A stretch of 64,000 nt of DNA from Sphingopyxis sp. H073 (GCF_001468395.1 NZ_LNSG01000005.1:186001-250000); one strand, 5' to 3'; positions 30,603 to 41,128 are shown, counted from the stretch's first letter. Program-made: numbers and translations. The notes: a model not told the origin generated them from the letters alone.

Positions 30603-30881
30603 ATGAAAGCGCGTATCTTCCAGAAGCCCAAGAATGCAATGCAGTCGGGCCGTGCGGGCACGCAGCGCTGGTTCCTGGAATTCGCGCCCGCCGAAGCACG
30701 CAAGGCCGATCCGCTGATGGGCTGGGCCGGCAGCGGCGACACGCAGCGCCAGCTTCGCCTTGGCTTCGCGACGCAGGAAGAAGCGATCGCCTATGCGGCG
30801 AAGAACGGCATCGAGGTCGAGATCACTGCGACGCCGGTGCGCACGCTCAAGATTCAGGCCTACGCCGACAATTTCCGTTGA
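30603..30881 (+). CDS. ETC complex I subunit, NDUFS4-like
   Basis: 92 aa from ATG 30603 (MKARIFQKPKNAMQSGRAG). TQRWFLEFAPAEARKADPLMGWAGSGDTQRQLRLGF is the conserved region of the alphaproteobacterial and mitochondrial NDUFS4 (18-kDa) accessory subunit of NADH dehydrogenase. Acts at the matrix/cytoplasmic arm of complex I. The nuo genes are not adjacent, as is usual for this accessory subunit. Confidence 0.9.
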   Translation: MKARIFQKPKNAMQSGRAGTQRWFLEFAPAEARKADPLMGWAGSGDTQRQLRLGFATQEEAIAYAAKNGIEVEITATPVRTLKIQAYADNFR

Positions 30882-30890
30882 TCAAATAAG

Positions 30891-30969
30891 CGTCGCCCCC
30901 GCGAAGGCGGGGGCCGTTGGAGAAGCGGCGCGGAGCTTGCTAGCGGCCCCCGCCTTCGCGGGGGCGACG
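30891..30969. repeat. Inverted repeat, CGCGAAGGCGGGGGC type
   Basis: Perfect 26-base arms 30891-30916 and 30944-30969 with a 27-base spacer. Each arm contains CCCCCGC-GAA-GGCGGGGG. Located between convergent NDUFS4-like and DUF4170 genes; the right arm abuts the DUF4170 stop (30972), so it could serve as a two-way terminator hairpin. Confidence 0.9.
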
Positions 30970-30971
30970 GA

Positions 30972-31187
30972 TCATTCCGCCTCGGGCTGCAGCAGCTTGT
31001 GCAGGTGGACGACGACATATTTCATCTCGGCGTCGTCGACGGTGCGCTGCGCGGCGCTGCGCCAGGCCTTTTCGGCGGACTTGTAGTCGGGATAGAGGCC
31101 GACAATATCGAGGTTGTGAAGGTCGACGAAGTCGAGGCCTTGGGGGTCGCTGACGCGTCCGCCGAAAACCAGGTGGAGCTTGCTCAT
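30972..31187 (-). CDS. DUF4170-family small protein
   Basis: 71 aa: begins MSKLHLVFGGRVSDPQGLDF and continues DLHNLDIVGLYPDYKSAEKA with WRSAAQRTVDDAEMKYVVVH. This is the characteristic short alphaproteobacterial DUF4170 protein, almost invariant in length. Cytoplasmic; function unknown. Confidence 0.85.
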   Translation of the reverse strand: MSKLHLVFGGRVSDPQGLDFVDLHNLDIVGLYPDYKSAEKAWRSAAQRTVDDAEMKYVVVHLHKLLQPEAE

Positions 31188-31296
31188 CTCGGGATTCCTA
31201 AGCGTAAAGAGACTGGGGAGGGGAAGCGCAGCCCCCTATTCCCGAACGAGCCAATAGGCAAGCTAGCTGTCCGCAACCTGTCCGTCGAAGCCCGGC

Positions 31297-31686
31297 TCAA
31301 TCGTCCTTCGTGCCGCCTTTCGGCAGCAGCGAGCCGAGCAGCGCCCCGATCGCGACCGCGCCCGCGACCAGCGCCAGCGGCTGCTTTTCGGCGACGTCCT
31401 TCAGCTTGCTGTTCGCGCGCTTGGCCTGGACCTTGCCCTTCTCATAGAACTCGCCTGCGACTTCGCGCGCAGCCTCGGCCTGTTCGCGACCTTTCGCGGC
31501 GAGTTCGCCAGTCGCGGTGCGCGTGCGGTCGGCGAGATCGCTCGTCACGGCGCGGGCGCGGCCATAGCCGTCCTGGATGCGCGCCTTCGCCGCCTCGGCC
31601 GTCGCGCGAGCATTTTCTGCGGTTTTCTCTGCAAGCTCGCTCGCTTTTGCGCGAGCTTCGTTGGCGGTTTCACTCAGGGGCTTCAT
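31297..31686 (-). CDS. Helical membrane-tethered protein, DUF883/ElaB-like
   Basis: 129 aa. Residues 1-95 are an Ala/Lys/Glu/Arg-rich continuous helix with coiled-coil character (ETANEARAKASELAEKTAEN), followed by a C-terminal membrane helix PLALVAGAVAIGALLGSLLP with a glycine zipper. This resembles ElaB/YqjD proteins that tether to the inner membrane and bind ribosomes. Last gene of the four-gene minus-strand cluster; its start overlaps the preceding gene's end by 17 bases. Confidence 0.7.
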   Translation of the reverse strand: MKPLSETANEARAKASELAEKTAENARATAEAAKARIQDGYGRARAVTSDLADRTRTATGELAAKGREQAEAAREVAGEFYEKGKVQAKRANSKLKDVAEKQPLALVAGAVAIGALLGSLLPKGGTKDD

Positions 31687-32059
31687 CTTGGTCCTCCGTC
31701 AAATCTTCGTCGTCCGTCGGCTCTTCATCTCCGACGGGCTGAAATTTCGCCATCGCCGCGTCGGCCAGCTCCTGCACCTTCTGCGCCAGCTTGGGCGCAT
31801 TTTCCCTGATCGGCTCGCGAAAAATCCAGGCGAGCCCGGCCACAGCGGCGATCGCGATCGGCAGGCGGTTGTTGCGAAACTGCTGCCGGACGGTCTGTGC
31901 GGCTTCGTCGACCTTCACGTCGACATTATATTTCCCGCGCGCATAGAGCGCGGTTGGCTTGAACGCAGCTTTCGCGACGTCGAGCCGGCGGTGCAGCTCG
32001 GCGCGCTGGAGCATCGAGCGCCGTGCGGCGTTGATCAGGCGGTTGCGCGTGCGCGGCAT
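31670..32059 (-). CDS. Small membrane protein of the cluster, DUF3618-like
   Basis: 129 aa from ATG 32059, which shares one base with the upstream stop (TGATG). A basic N-terminus (MPRTRNRLINAARRSMLQRA), one membrane helix LPIAIAAVAGLAWIFREPI near residues 75-93, and a very acidic tail (DEEPTDDEDLTEDQDEAPE). The layout recalls DUF3618 proteins that accompany holin-like membrane proteins, but the match is loose. Translationally coupled. Confidence 0.65.
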   Translation of the reverse strand: MPRTRNRLINAARRSMLQRAELHRRLDVAKAAFKPTALYARGKYNVDVKVDEAAQTVRQQFRNNRLPIAIAAVAGLAWIFREPIRENAPKLAQKVQELADAAMAKFQPVGDEEPTDDEDLTEDQDEAPE

Positions 32060-32511
32060 CAGTCGTCGGGCTCCTCGTTCGTCAGGTCGCGGCGTAGCGC
32101 GGTGCGGATGTCGCCATAAGCGACCTGCGCCCGCCATCCGGCAAAGGCCGCGATCGCCAGCAGCACGCCGACGACGATCAGGGTGGCGAGCAGCGGCCCG
32201 ACGTGCGGCAGCAGCACCAGGATCGCGCCAAAGGCCAGCGCCAGCATTGCAATTCCTGCCGCCGACGCGGCGACCGCACCCCAGCCAGCGGTCCAGCTGA
32301 CGCCATGCAGCGCCAGCTCGCTCCGCGCCTCGAGCAGCGCGATCTCGGCCTTCGCCGTCGCCGAGAGATTGTCCACGACCTCGTCGACAATGTCCTTGAG
32401 CGGAACGGGCGGCGTCGCGAGCGGCCGCCCGTCCGGCGCATAGCCGTGGCTCACGCGGTCATAGCCACGCGCATCGCCCTGCAGCGGCGTATCGGAATCG
32501 GGTGGAGGCAT
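32059..32511 (-). CDS. Phage-holin-like (superfamily III, Holin-X) membrane protein
   Basis: 150 aa from ATG 32511 with GGTGG-type purines upstream on the coding strand. A soluble N-terminal third is followed by LKDIVDEVVDNLSATAKAEIALLEARSELALHG, then two long membrane helices (AVAASAAGIAMLALAFGAIL and GPLLATLIVVGVLLAIAAFA). This is the Phage_holin_3_6 layout, found in many bacteria beside DUF3618 and DUF883 genes and not phage-derived in most. Role in envelope stress is inference. Confidence 0.75.
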   Translation of the reverse strand: MPPPDSDTPLQGDARGYDRVSHGYAPDGRPLATPPVPLKDIVDEVVDNLSATAKAEIALLEARSELALHGVSWTAGWGAVAASAAGIAMLALAFGAILVLLPHVGPLLATLIVVGVLLAIAAFAGWRAQVAYGDIRTALRRDLTNEEPDD

Positions 32512-32530
32512 CGCCGGGCGACTGTAGCGG

Positions 32531-33073
32531 TCAGTCGCTGCTCGAACCACCCTTGAGCAGGCGGGCGAGCACGAAGCCGACCACCGTCGCCGCGCCGACC
32601 GCGATCGCCGGGTTCTTCTTGACCAGGTCGCGGGTCGAAGCCGCGAGTTCGTCGAGATCCTTCTTGTCGAGGCTCGAGGCGAGGCCGGCGACGGTCGCGG
32701 CGGCCGAGCGGGCGTAGTCGCCGTACTGCTTGCCGAACTTGCTGTCGACGGTGCCGGCGCCGTCCTCGAGCAGCTTCGCGAGGTTGCCGACCGCTTCGGC
32801 CGCCTTGTCCTTGCCCTTGGTCGCCGCATCGCGCGCCTTGGCCGAGGCCTGGTTGGCGAGCGTGGTCGCTTCGTCCTTCAGCGAAGCCGCCTTTTTCGAG
32901 GCTTCGGACTTGATGGTGTCGCGCGTCGCGGCGAGCTGATCGCGGATCGGATGATCCTTGGCGGCGACCTTCTTCGCCGCGGGCTTGCGCGCGGGCGCAG
33001 CCTTGGTTGCGGCGGGCTTGGCAGGCGCCTTGGGGGCGGGTTTCTTGGTGGCAGGAGTAGTGGCTTTGGCCAT
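32531..33073 (-). CDS. Histone H1-like Lys/Ala-rich tail fused to a DUF883-like membrane domain
   Basis: 180 aa. Residues 1-40 are a run of KPAPKAP/AATKAAPARKPAAKK repeats like bacterial histone H1 homologues. A long Ala/Lys helix (about 45-105) follows, and a C-terminal segment NPAIAVGAATVVGFVLARLL is a glycine-zipper membrane helix. First gene of the four-gene cluster (19 bases from its stop to the next start). The basic tail could bind nucleic acid near the membrane; this is inference from composition. Confidence 0.72.
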   Translation of the reverse strand: MAKATTPATKKPAPKAPAKPAATKAAPARKPAAKKVAAKDHPIRDQLAATRDTIKSEASKKAASLKDEATTLANQASAKARDAATKGKDKAAEAVGNLAKLLEDGAGTVDSKFGKQYGDYARSAAATVAGLASSLDKKDLDELAASTRDLVKKNPAIAVGAATVVGFVLARLLKGGSSSD

Positions 33074-33232
33074 CGGTCGTCCTCTTCTTCTTATGCCGGG
33101 CGTCGCATAAGCGCGGCGGTTTTTCCTCTGTCTGCTTTAATATAGCAACACGCGATGAATGGTTCCATCCCCGCAGAAAAATCCGCCGAAATTCCCGTGC
33201 GGACGGTTGCACTGGCGGCAAGGCGCCGATAA

Positions 33233-34564
<1,332 letters not shown>

Positions 34565-34633
34565 GGCCATCCTGACGGATAAGTGTTGTCTGATGCCTTG
34601 ACGCCGCGAATCAACTCTGATTCAAGGGCTGAA

Positions 34634-34960
34634 ATGACCCAGCGGCACAAATTCCGGAAATCGATGAATCGGGCGGTTGGCCCTGCGGTGGCGCTGATCG
34701 CGGTGCTGGCGATGATCGGCTATATCATCTTCGGCCCGACCGGGCTCTATGCCTGGGGCGATTACAGCCAGTCGGTCGAGAAGAAGCGCGTCATCCTGAG
34801 CGAACTGACGAAGAAGCAGACCGAGCTGCAGAACCGCGTCAACCTGCTCGACCGGCGCCGCGTCGATCCCGACCTTGCCGACGAATATGTGCGCGAGAAA
34901 CTGGGCGTAATGCACCCCGACGAGATCGCGATTCCGCTGGAGCCCGGCGCGAAGCCCTGA
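34634..34960 (+). CDS. ftsB: Septum formation initiator family protein (FtsB/DivIC-like)
   Basis: 108 aa from ATG 34634. One membrane helix (about residues 13-32, AVGPAVALIAVLAMIGYIIF) is followed by a coiled coil (SVEKKRVILSELTKKQTELQ, NRVNLLDRRRVDPDLADEYV) and the conserved end REKLGVMHPDE. Bitopic divisome protein working with FtsL and FtsQ. Location between eno and pdhA is the standard alphaproteobacterial arrangement, which supports the call. Confidence 0.88.
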   Translation: MTQRHKFRKSMNRAVGPAVALIAVLAMIGYIIFGPTGLYAWGDYSQSVEKKRVILSELTKKQTELQNRVNLLDRRRVDPDLADEYVREKLGVMHPDEIAIPLEPGAKP

Positions 34961-35089
34961 GCGGCATCGCTGCCTTCGCTGCATACGAAAACAGCAACAT
35001 TGCTATACCCAAGCGGGCGTTGCCAAACAGGGCTTCGCGCTCCTATAGGGGAGCCCTGCCGTAACGGCTAACCGTAAAGGAAACCCGCC

Positions 35090-36160
35090 TTGGCCAAAGC
35101 CCCAGCGCGCAAAACTGCTGCGCCGAAAAACACCGCCTCCACCCCGGCTCCCGCGACCAATCGCGAGTCCCCGCGCGATCCCGCTCCCTATGACGCGACG
35201 CCCGCGGAGCTCGAGAAATTCTATCGCGAGATGCTGCTGATCCGCCGCTTCGAGGAAAAGGCGGGCCAGCTCTACGGCCTCGGCCTGATCGGCGGCTTCT
35301 GTCACCTGTACATCGGGCAGGAAGCCGTTGCGGTCGGCCTGCAGTCGGCGCTCGACGGCGACAAGGACAGCGTCATCACCGGCTACCGCGACCATGGCCA
35401 TATGCTCGCTTACGGCATCGACCCAAAGGTCATCATGGCCGAACTGACGGGCCGCGCCGCCGGCATTTCGCGCGGCAAGGGCGGTTCGATGCACATGTTC
35501 AGCGTCGAGCATAAATTCTACGGCGGCCACGGCATCGTCGGCGCGCAGGTGTCGCTCGGCACCGGCCTCGCCTTCGCGCACAAGTACCGCGGCGACGGCG
35601 GCATCGCGATGGCCTATTTCGGCGACGGCGCCGCGAACCAGGGCCAGGTGTACGAAAGCTTCAACATGGCCGAGCTGTGGAAGCTGCCGATCATCTTCGT
35701 GATCGAGAACAACCAGTACGCCATGGGTACGTCGGTCAACCGCTCGTCGGCCGAAGACCAGCTTTATCGCCGCGGCGAAAGCTTCCGCATTCCCGGTATG
35801 CAGGTCGACGGCATGGACGTGCTCGCGGTGCGCGGTGCGGCCGAGGCGGCGATCGAATGGGTCCGCGCGGGCAAGGGCCCCGTGCTGATGGAGCTCAAGA
35901 CCTATCGCTATCGCGGCCACTCGATGTCCGACCCCGCGAAATATCGCAGCCGCGAGGAAGTGCAGGCGGTGCGCGACAAGAGCGACGCAATCGAACATCT
36001 CAAGAAGCTGATGGAAGAGGCCGGAATCGGCGAGGACAAGTTCAAGGCGATCGATAAGGAAATCCGCCAGATCGTCAGCGACGCGGCCGACTTCGCCGAA
36101 AGCGCGCCCGAACCCGAACTGCATGAACTTTATACCGACGTGCTGGTGGAGCAATATTGA
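35090..36160 (+). CDS. pdhA: Pyruvate dehydrogenase E1 component, alpha subunit
   Basis: 356 aa from TTG 35090 with AAAGGAAA seven bases upstream; no better start is present before [21 protein letters not shown] Lys/Ala/Pro N-terminal extension (1-30) precedes the fold. Thiamine diphosphate motif [17 protein letters not shown] ending in VIENNQY. The phosphorylation-loop region [19 protein letters not shown] is conserved. Decarboxylates pyruvate with PdhB. Two bases before pdhB. Confidence 0.96.
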   Translation: MAKAPARKTAAPKNTASTPAPATNRESPRDPAPYDATPAELEKFYREMLLIRRFEEKAGQLYGLGLIGGFCHLYIGQEAVAVGLQSALDGDKDSVITGYRDHGHMLAYGIDPKVIMAELTGRAAGISRGKGGSMHMFSVEHKFYGGHGIVGAQVSLGTGLAFAHKYRGDGGIAMAYFGDGAANQGQVYESFNMAELWKLPIIFVIENNQYAMGTSVNRSSAEDQLYRRGESFRIPGMQVDGMDVLAVRGAAEAAIEWVRAGKGPVLMELKTYRYRGHSMSDPAKYRSREEVQAVRDKSDAIEHLKKLMEEAGIGEDKFKAIDKEIRQIVSDAADFAESAPEPELHELYTDVLVEQY

Positions 36161-36161
36161 G

Positions 36162-37547
36162 ATGGCCATCGAACTGAAGATGCCGGCACTGTCGCCGACG
36201 ATGGAAGAGGGCACGCTCGCCAAGTGGCTCGTCAAGGAAGGCGATACGGTCAAGTCGGGCGACATCCTCGCCGAGATCGAGACCGACAAGGCGACGATGG
36301 AATATGAAGCCATCGACGAAGGCACGATCGCGTCGATCCTGGTCCCCGAGGGCACCGACAATGTGAAGGTCGGCACCGTGATCGCGACGATCGCCGGCGA
36401 GGTCGAAGAGGCTGCCGCTCCGGCACCTGCGCCCGTTGCTGCCCCGGCGCCTGTCGAAACGCCTGCACCGGCACCGGCCCCGGCGTCGGCCGCCGCGCCG
36501 GCACCCGCCGCACCGGCGCCGGTCGCCCGCGCGGCCGATCCGTCGGTCCCAGCGGGCACCGCGATGGTCAAGCTCACCGTCCGCGAGGCGCTGCGCGATG
36601 CGATGGCCGAGGAGATGCGCGCCGACGACCGCATCTTCGTGATGGGCGAGGAAGTCGCCGAATATCAGGGCGCGTACAAGGTGACGCAGGGGCTGCTCGA
36701 CGAATTCGGCGCACGCCGCGTCATCGACACGCCGATCACCGAATATGGCTTCGCGGGGCTTGGTTCGGGCGCCGCGATGGGCGGTTTGAAGCCGATCATC
36801 GAGTTCATGACCTTCAACTTCGCGATGCAGGCGATCGACCACATCATCAACTCGGCGGCGAAGACCAACTATATGTCGGGCGGCCAGATGCGCTGTCCGA
36901 TCGTGTTCCGTGGTCCCAACGGCGCGGCCAGCCGCGTCGCCGCGCAGCACAGCCAGAATTATGCGCCCTGGTACGCGAGCGTCCCCGGCCTGATCGTGAT
37001 CTCGCCTTACGACGCCGCCGATGCGAAGGGACTGCTCAAGGCCGCGATCCGCAGCGAGGATCCCGTCGTCTTCCTCGAGAACGAGCTGCTCTACGGCCGC
37101 AGCTTCGAGGTGCCAGACGTCGCCGACTATGTCCTGCCGATCGGCAAGGCGCGCATCATGCGCGAGGGTCGCGACGTGACGATCGTCAGCTATTCGATCG
37201 GCGTCGGATTGGCGCTCGAAGCCGCCGACGCGCTCGCGGGCGAGGGGATCGAGGCCGAGGTCATCGACTTGCGCACGCTGCGTCCGCTCGACACCGCGAC
37301 GGTGCTCGAAAGCCTCAAAAAGACCAACCGCCTCGTCGTCGTCGAGGAAGGCTGGCCGGTCTGCTCGATCGCCAGCGAACTCGCGATGGTCGCGATGGAG
37401 CAGGGCTTCGACGATCTCGACGCGCCGGTCGTGCGCGTCTGCAACGAGGATGTGCCGCTCCCCTATGCGCACAATCTCGAAAAGGCGGCACTGGTCGACA
37501 CCCCGCGCGTCATCGCGGCCGTGAAGGCGATCATCAATCGCGCCTGA
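36162..37547 (+). CDS. pdhB: Pyruvate dehydrogenase E1 beta subunit with N-terminal lipoyl domain
   Basis: 461 aa from ATG 36162. Residues 1-80 are a biotinyl/lipoyl domain ([20 protein letters not shown]) with the lipoylated Lys43 in ETDKATMEY. An Ala/Pro hinge follows (about 85-128), then the transketolase pyrimidine domain ([18 protein letters not shown]) and the C-terminal transketolase domain ([20 protein letters not shown]). The extra lipoyl domain on E1 beta is known from alphaproteobacteria such as Zymomonas. The E2 gene (pdhC) is not next to it. Confidence 0.96.
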   Translation: MAIELKMPALSPTMEEGTLAKWLVKEGDTVKSGDILAEIETDKATMEYEAIDEGTIASILVPEGTDNVKVGTVIATIAGEVEEAAAPAPAPVAAPAPVETPAPAPAPASAAAPAPAAPAPVARAADPSVPAGTAMVKLTVREALRDAMAEEMRADDRIFVMGEEVAEYQGAYKVTQGLLDEFGARRVIDTPITEYGFAGLGSGAAMGGLKPIIEFMTFNFAMQAIDHIINSAAKTNYMSGGQMRCPIVFRGPNGAASRVAAQHSQNYAPWYASVPGLIVISPYDAADAKGLLKAAIRSEDPVVFLENELLYGRSFEVPDVADYVLPIGKARIMREGRDVTIVSYSIGVGLALEAADALAGEGIEAEVIDLRTLRPLDTATVLESLKKTNRLVVVEEGWPVCSIASELAMVAMEQGFDDLDAPVVRVCNEDVPLPYAHNLEKAALVDTPRVIAAVKAIINRA

Positions 37548-37593
37548 CGCACCGGAAGCGGTAGCCTATCCGGACATTCGTGATCCGCGGGTG

Positions 37594-38169
37594 ATGGTGG
37601 CGGTGCCGCGCGAGCGGCGCCCTGCTATCGCTGGGCTGTGGGCGCTTGCCGAACGGCTGACCAAGCTGCTGCAGGATGCGCGCGAGCCGCTGATCGGGCA
37701 GATCAAGCTCGCCTGGTGGCGCGACATGATGGCAATGCTCGCGAGAGATCCCGCGGCGCTGCCGAAGGGCGAGCCGCTGCTCGCCGAGCTTCAGACGACA
37801 TGGGCGGGGCATGGGGGGCTCGACACGCTTGTCGATGCCGCCGAGGCGATGCTGCTGGCCGAGGATGCGACGGCGCGCCGCGATGCTGCGGCGGCATTCG
37901 GCGACGCGCTGTTCACCCTGTCGGGCGGCGGCGGTGGCGCCCGCTGGGGCCTGGTCTGGGGCGCGATGCTGCAGGAAGGCGAGCAGGAAGGCCGCGATTT
38001 GTTTGCCGCCGCGCGTAACCGGCCCGCGCCGCCGCGCGTATCCTTCGGCGGAAACCGTGCTTCGGTGATGCTTGACCGCTGGGCTGCCGCCATCGCCAGA
38101 CATGACGGCGAACGGCGCTGGCGAGGCGAAGGGTTGTTGCTGTTGCGGCTCGGGCTGATCGGCCGCTGA
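37594..38169 (+). CDS. Squalene/phytoene synthase-like hypothetical protein
   Basis: 191 aa; start ATG 37594 or the adjacent GTG 37591. The upstream in-frame sequence after pdhB (PEAVAYPDIRDPRVMVAV) reads like protein but has no standard start. PAIAGLWALAERLTKLLQDA and EPLIGQIKLAWWRDMM recall the N-terminal half of squalene/phytoene synthase-fold proteins, but the second Asp-rich motif is not seen and the protein is short. Probably a non-catalytic relative; role unknown. Same strand as pdhAB. Confidence 0.6.
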   Translation: MVAVPRERRPAIAGLWALAERLTKLLQDAREPLIGQIKLAWWRDMMAMLARDPAALPKGEPLLAELQTTWAGHGGLDTLVDAAEAMLLAEDATARRDAAAAFGDALFTLSGGGGGARWGLVWGAMLQEGEQEGRDLFAAARNRPAPPRVSFGGNRASVMLDRWAAAIARHDGERRWRGEGLLLLRLGLIGR

Positions 38170-38255
38170 CCGAATAAATGCGGTCGGGACTGGAAAAGCC
38201 GCTGCCGAACATCTATCTTGCGCGGTACAGAAATAGGGTCGCAGGGGACATAGGG

Positions 38256-38975
38256 ATGTTCAACGGGCTGATCGCCTATCTGGATTCGATCAAGGCGCGC
38301 GATCCGGCGCCGCGGTCGCGCTGGGAAATCCTCCTTTATCCGGGGCTGCTCGCCGTGGGTATGCACCGCGTCGCGCACTGGCTGTTCGAGGCGGACCTGT
38401 TTTTCCTCGCGCGTTTCGTCAATCATTTCTCGCGCTGGATGACGGGTATCGACATCCACCCGGGTGCGAAGATCGGCCGCCATCTTTTTATCGATCATGG
38501 TTTCGGCGTCGTCATCGGCGAGACCGCCGAGATCGGCGACAATGTGTCGATCTATCAGGGCGTGACCCTCGGCGGCACCGATCCCGCCAACGGCATCGGC
38601 GGCAAGCGCCACCCGACCCTGGCCGATGACGTGATCGTCGGTTCGGGTGCGCAGGTGCTGGGCCCCATCACCGTCAACCCGCGCGCGCGCGTCGGCGCCA
38701 ATGCCGTCGTTACCAAGGATGTGCCCGAAGGCGCGGTGATGGTCGGCATTCCGGCGCGCTCGACCCTGGTCGATGCAGCCGAATATGCGCGCGAGTTCGT
38801 GCCCTATGGAACGCCGTGCAGCGAAACCTTCGATCCGGCGACGCAAAAGCTCGAAATCCTGCAATGCCAGCTCGAGCAGATGCAAAAACAGCTCGCGACC
38901 CTGCTCGAGGAACGCGATACGCTCGCCGCCGAACTCGACGCGCCGCGGCGCAAGGGGAGCCGGAAAAGCGCCTGA
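38256..38975 (+). CDS. cysE: Serine O-acetyltransferase
   Basis: 239 aa from ATG 38256 (MFNGLIAYLDSIKARDPAP); frame extensions to 38178 lack similarity. Hexapeptide-repeat left-handed beta helix (IDIHPGAKIGRHLFIDHGFG, VVIGETAEIGDNVSIYQGVT) with the catalytic His in DHG, and GKRHPTLADDVIVGSGAQVL. A C-terminal coiled coil (LEILQCQLEQMQKQLATLLE) is an extension seen in the EpsC-type subgroup. First step of cysteine synthesis. Overlaps the next gene as TGATG. Confidence 0.93.
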   Translation: MFNGLIAYLDSIKARDPAPRSRWEILLYPGLLAVGMHRVAHWLFEADLFFLARFVNHFSRWMTGIDIHPGAKIGRHLFIDHGFGVVIGETAEIGDNVSIYQGVTLGGTDPANGIGGKRHPTLADDVIVGSGAQVLGPITVNPRARVGANAVVTKDVPEGAVMVGIPARSTLVDAAEYAREFVPYGTPCSETFDPATQKLEILQCQLEQMQKQLATLLEERDTLAAELDAPRRKGSRKSA

Positions 38976-39325
38976 TGGGGACTGTCACGCCCCTGCCGTT
39001 CGGTAACAACAGGGCGGCACCGCAGCAGACCGGCTTCGAGCGCACCGAGCTTTTACGCATTCTCGATCTCTATGGCCGGATGGTCGCGGCGGGGCATTGG
39101 CGCGACTATGCGATGGATTTCCACCGCGACGTCGCAATCTTCTCGGCCTTTCGCCGCACCGCCGAGCGTCCCGAATACCGGATAGAGAAACGCCCCGCCT
39201 TGCGGAGCCGGCAGGGCATGTGGGCCCTTGTCTCCGAAGCCGGGGCGATCCTGAAGCGCGGGGACGAGCTGTCGAACGTGCTCGCCCCCGTCGAACGCAA
39301 GCTTATGAAGCTGGTTGGGGGCTGA
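38975..39325 (+). CDS. DUF2794-family protein
   Basis: 116 aa from ATG 38975, sharing one base with the cysE stop. ELLRILDLYGRMVAAGHWRD, VAIFSAFRRTAERPEYRIEK and VLAPVERKLMKLV are the DUF2794 consensus, an alphaproteobacterial family of unknown function. Translationally coupled with cysE; its 3' end overlaps the convergent membrane protein gene by 23 bases. Confidence 0.85.
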   Translation: MGTVTPLPFGNNRAAPQQTGFERTELLRILDLYGRMVAAGHWRDYAMDFHRDVAIFSAFRRTAERPEYRIEKRPALRSRQGMWALVSEAGAILKRGDELSNVLAPVERKLMKLVGG

Positions 39326-40376
39326 TCGCGCGGATCGTTGCGGGCAGCTGGTTCGCCAGATGGTCGGGAAGCAGCCCGACGACCGCCGCCCGCGCATTCT
39401 GCCAGAAAGCCGAGAGCAGCAGCAGCGCCGATCCGATCACGAACGCGGTCAGTGCGACGTTGAGCTCGACCGCGCCGAAGGTGCGGAACAGCTGCGTCAT
39501 CGCGAACAGCACATAGGCGAGCGCCGAGACGAGCAGCGCGCGGCGGTCGATCGCGAGCGCGATCAGGCCGAAGGCGATATAGATACCGACCACCAGGATC
39601 GCGGCGCCGCTGCCGATATCGTCGCCCCGCGTGACGCCGAGCAGGTGGAAGATCGGGTGGACCATCATCGGCGCGGCGAGCAGGTGGAGCCAGAAGGCGA
39701 CGTCGCTGCGGCGCGTCTGGCGCAGCCGGTCGCTCTTGTCCCACCACATGGCGAGCGCGAAGACGCCGATGCCGGCGATGAGCACGAGGATCATCGGCAG
39801 CGTACCGTCGGGGCTCGGGACGCCGGTGATCGCGAGCACCAGGGCGACCGCGGTCGCGGCCAGCGCCGCGGTGCCAGCCGCAACGGTGATCGGCACCATG
39901 AAGCGCTTCCAGTGGAACCAGGTCGCCGCCGCAGTCACCGCGGCGATCGTGCCCGCCACCACGGCAAGCGTCGTTTCGCCGGGGTCACGGCCGAAAATAT
40001 CCTCGCCATGCTTGACGAGGAAGCCGATCATCGTCGCGCAGACGCCCGCCGAAAAGGCGAGGACGAGGACGATGCTGGGCAGCGCCATGCGGCGCACGCG
40101 GGTGAAATATTCGGCGAGGAACCACGCCGATCCCGCGACGAACGCGCCGGCGAGGGCCGGGTGGATCGATTCGCCGATCCACGCCACCGCGACGAGCAGG
40201 ATCACCGCGGCGATGCTGACGAAGATATCGTTGAACCCGGTGATCAGGCGGAACGATTCCTCGTCCGCTCCGGGGGCGGCGCGCACCGATGCGATATGCG
40301 ACCGGAAAGCCGCGGCGGCCTCCGGCGTCAGTACCTTTGCATCGACCGCGGCTTGCAGGTCGGTTTCACTATACAT
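39303..40376 (-). CDS. Polytopic membrane protein (DUF2157-like)
   Basis: 357 aa. A short cytoplasmic N-terminus (MYSETDLQAAVDAKVLTPEA) resembling the soluble start of DUF2157 proteins is followed by about ten membrane helices from residue 52 onward. No transporter or enzyme motif is visible. Function unknown; the family guess rests mainly on layout. Confidence 0.72.
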   Translation of the reverse strand: MYSETDLQAAVDAKVLTPEAAAAFRSHIASVRAAPGADEESFRLITGFNDIFVSIAAVILLVAVAWIGESIHPALAGAFVAGSAWFLAEYFTRVRRMALPSIVLVLAFSAGVCATMIGFLVKHGEDIFGRDPGETTLAVVAGTIAAVTAAATWFHWKRFMVPITVAAGTAALAATAVALVLAITGVPSPDGTLPMILVLIAGIGVFALAMWWDKSDRLRQTRRSDVAFWLHLLAAPMMVHPIFHLLGVTRGDDIGSGAAILVVGIYIAFGLIALAIDRRALLVSALAYVLFAMTQLFRTFGAVELNVALTAFVIGSALLLLSAFWQNARAAVVGLLPDHLANQLPATIRAISPQPAS

Positions 40377-40455
40377 CGGGGTCGTCCTTCTTAGACCGAT
40401 CCCCTTGCCCCGCTTGCAGTCTACCGCACCTGTGTTACTGATGCAATACGATAAA

Positions 40456-41112
40456 TCAGCTGAAGATATGCGATGCGCTGAGCCGCTCGCGCTGCGCCGC
40501 GGTGATCCGGTCGACCAGCCGATACGCCGCCGGGTAAAGCGCGAGGCTGACGAGCGCTGCGAAGGCGCCGATCTGCTGGCCCAAGGTCAGTTGTTCGACC
40601 GAATCCGGGTTCATCGACAGCCGGAACGAGATGTTCGAGGCGATGTTCGAAATCAGCCAGGTGGTCCACCAAAGCGTGAGCAGCCCTTCGCCTTGGTCGA
40701 GCTCGTCGCCCTGGCCGCCGTGGCTGGCGTTCCAGATCTGCCGCATCGCGGCGAAGGGCTTGTAGAGATTCGCGAAGGGGATGAAATACCAGCCGACCGC
40801 CCAGCCCGCCGTATAGTCGAAGCCGGTCGTTCCCGCGGCGACGATGTTCGCGGCGGCGCGGTATATCCACATCGAGAAAAACACGATGGTGACGATCGTC
40901 AGCAGACCGTCGGCGAGCGCCACAGCGGCATAGATCGCGGCACCGCTGCCGGGTTCGGCGCCTTCCTCGGGCGAAATCAGGCCCTGCAGCTCGGCGACCT
41001 GACCGATCAGGACCGCCGCGATCGTCACGAAACCCGCGATCAGCAATATCTTGAGCAGCTTCGCCCGCTGTCCCAGCAGGTCGATGCCCTCGGCAAGGCC
41101 CATCTCCGCCAT
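40456..41112 (-). CDS. DUF4328-family membrane protein
   Basis: 218 aa, six probable membrane helices. The segment GWAVGWYFIPFANLYKPFAA followed by MRQIWNAS is the DUF4328 hallmark. Function unknown. RBS GGGGGA before the ATG. A perfect 10-bp hairpin at 41129-41151 lies between the SDR gene and this gene on the same strand and may attenuate or insulate it. Confidence 0.85.
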   Translation of the reverse strand: MAEMGLAEGIDLLGQRAKLLKILLIAGFVTIAAVLIGQVAELQGLISPEEGAEPGSGAAIYAAVALADGLLTIVTIVFFSMWIYRAAANIVAAGTTGFDYTAGWAVGWYFIPFANLYKPFAAMRQIWNASHGGQGDELDQGEGLLTLWWTTWLISNIASNISFRLSMNPDSVEQLTLGQQIGAFAALVSLALYPAAYRLVDRITAAQRERLSASHIFS

Positions 41113-41128
41113 AATGTCCCCCTTTGCA

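Noticed and set aside
32059-32511. Holin-like gene as evidence of a prophage
   Set aside because: No lysin, terminase, capsid or integrase genes; the gene sits in a small membrane-protein cluster widespread as a chromosomal set.
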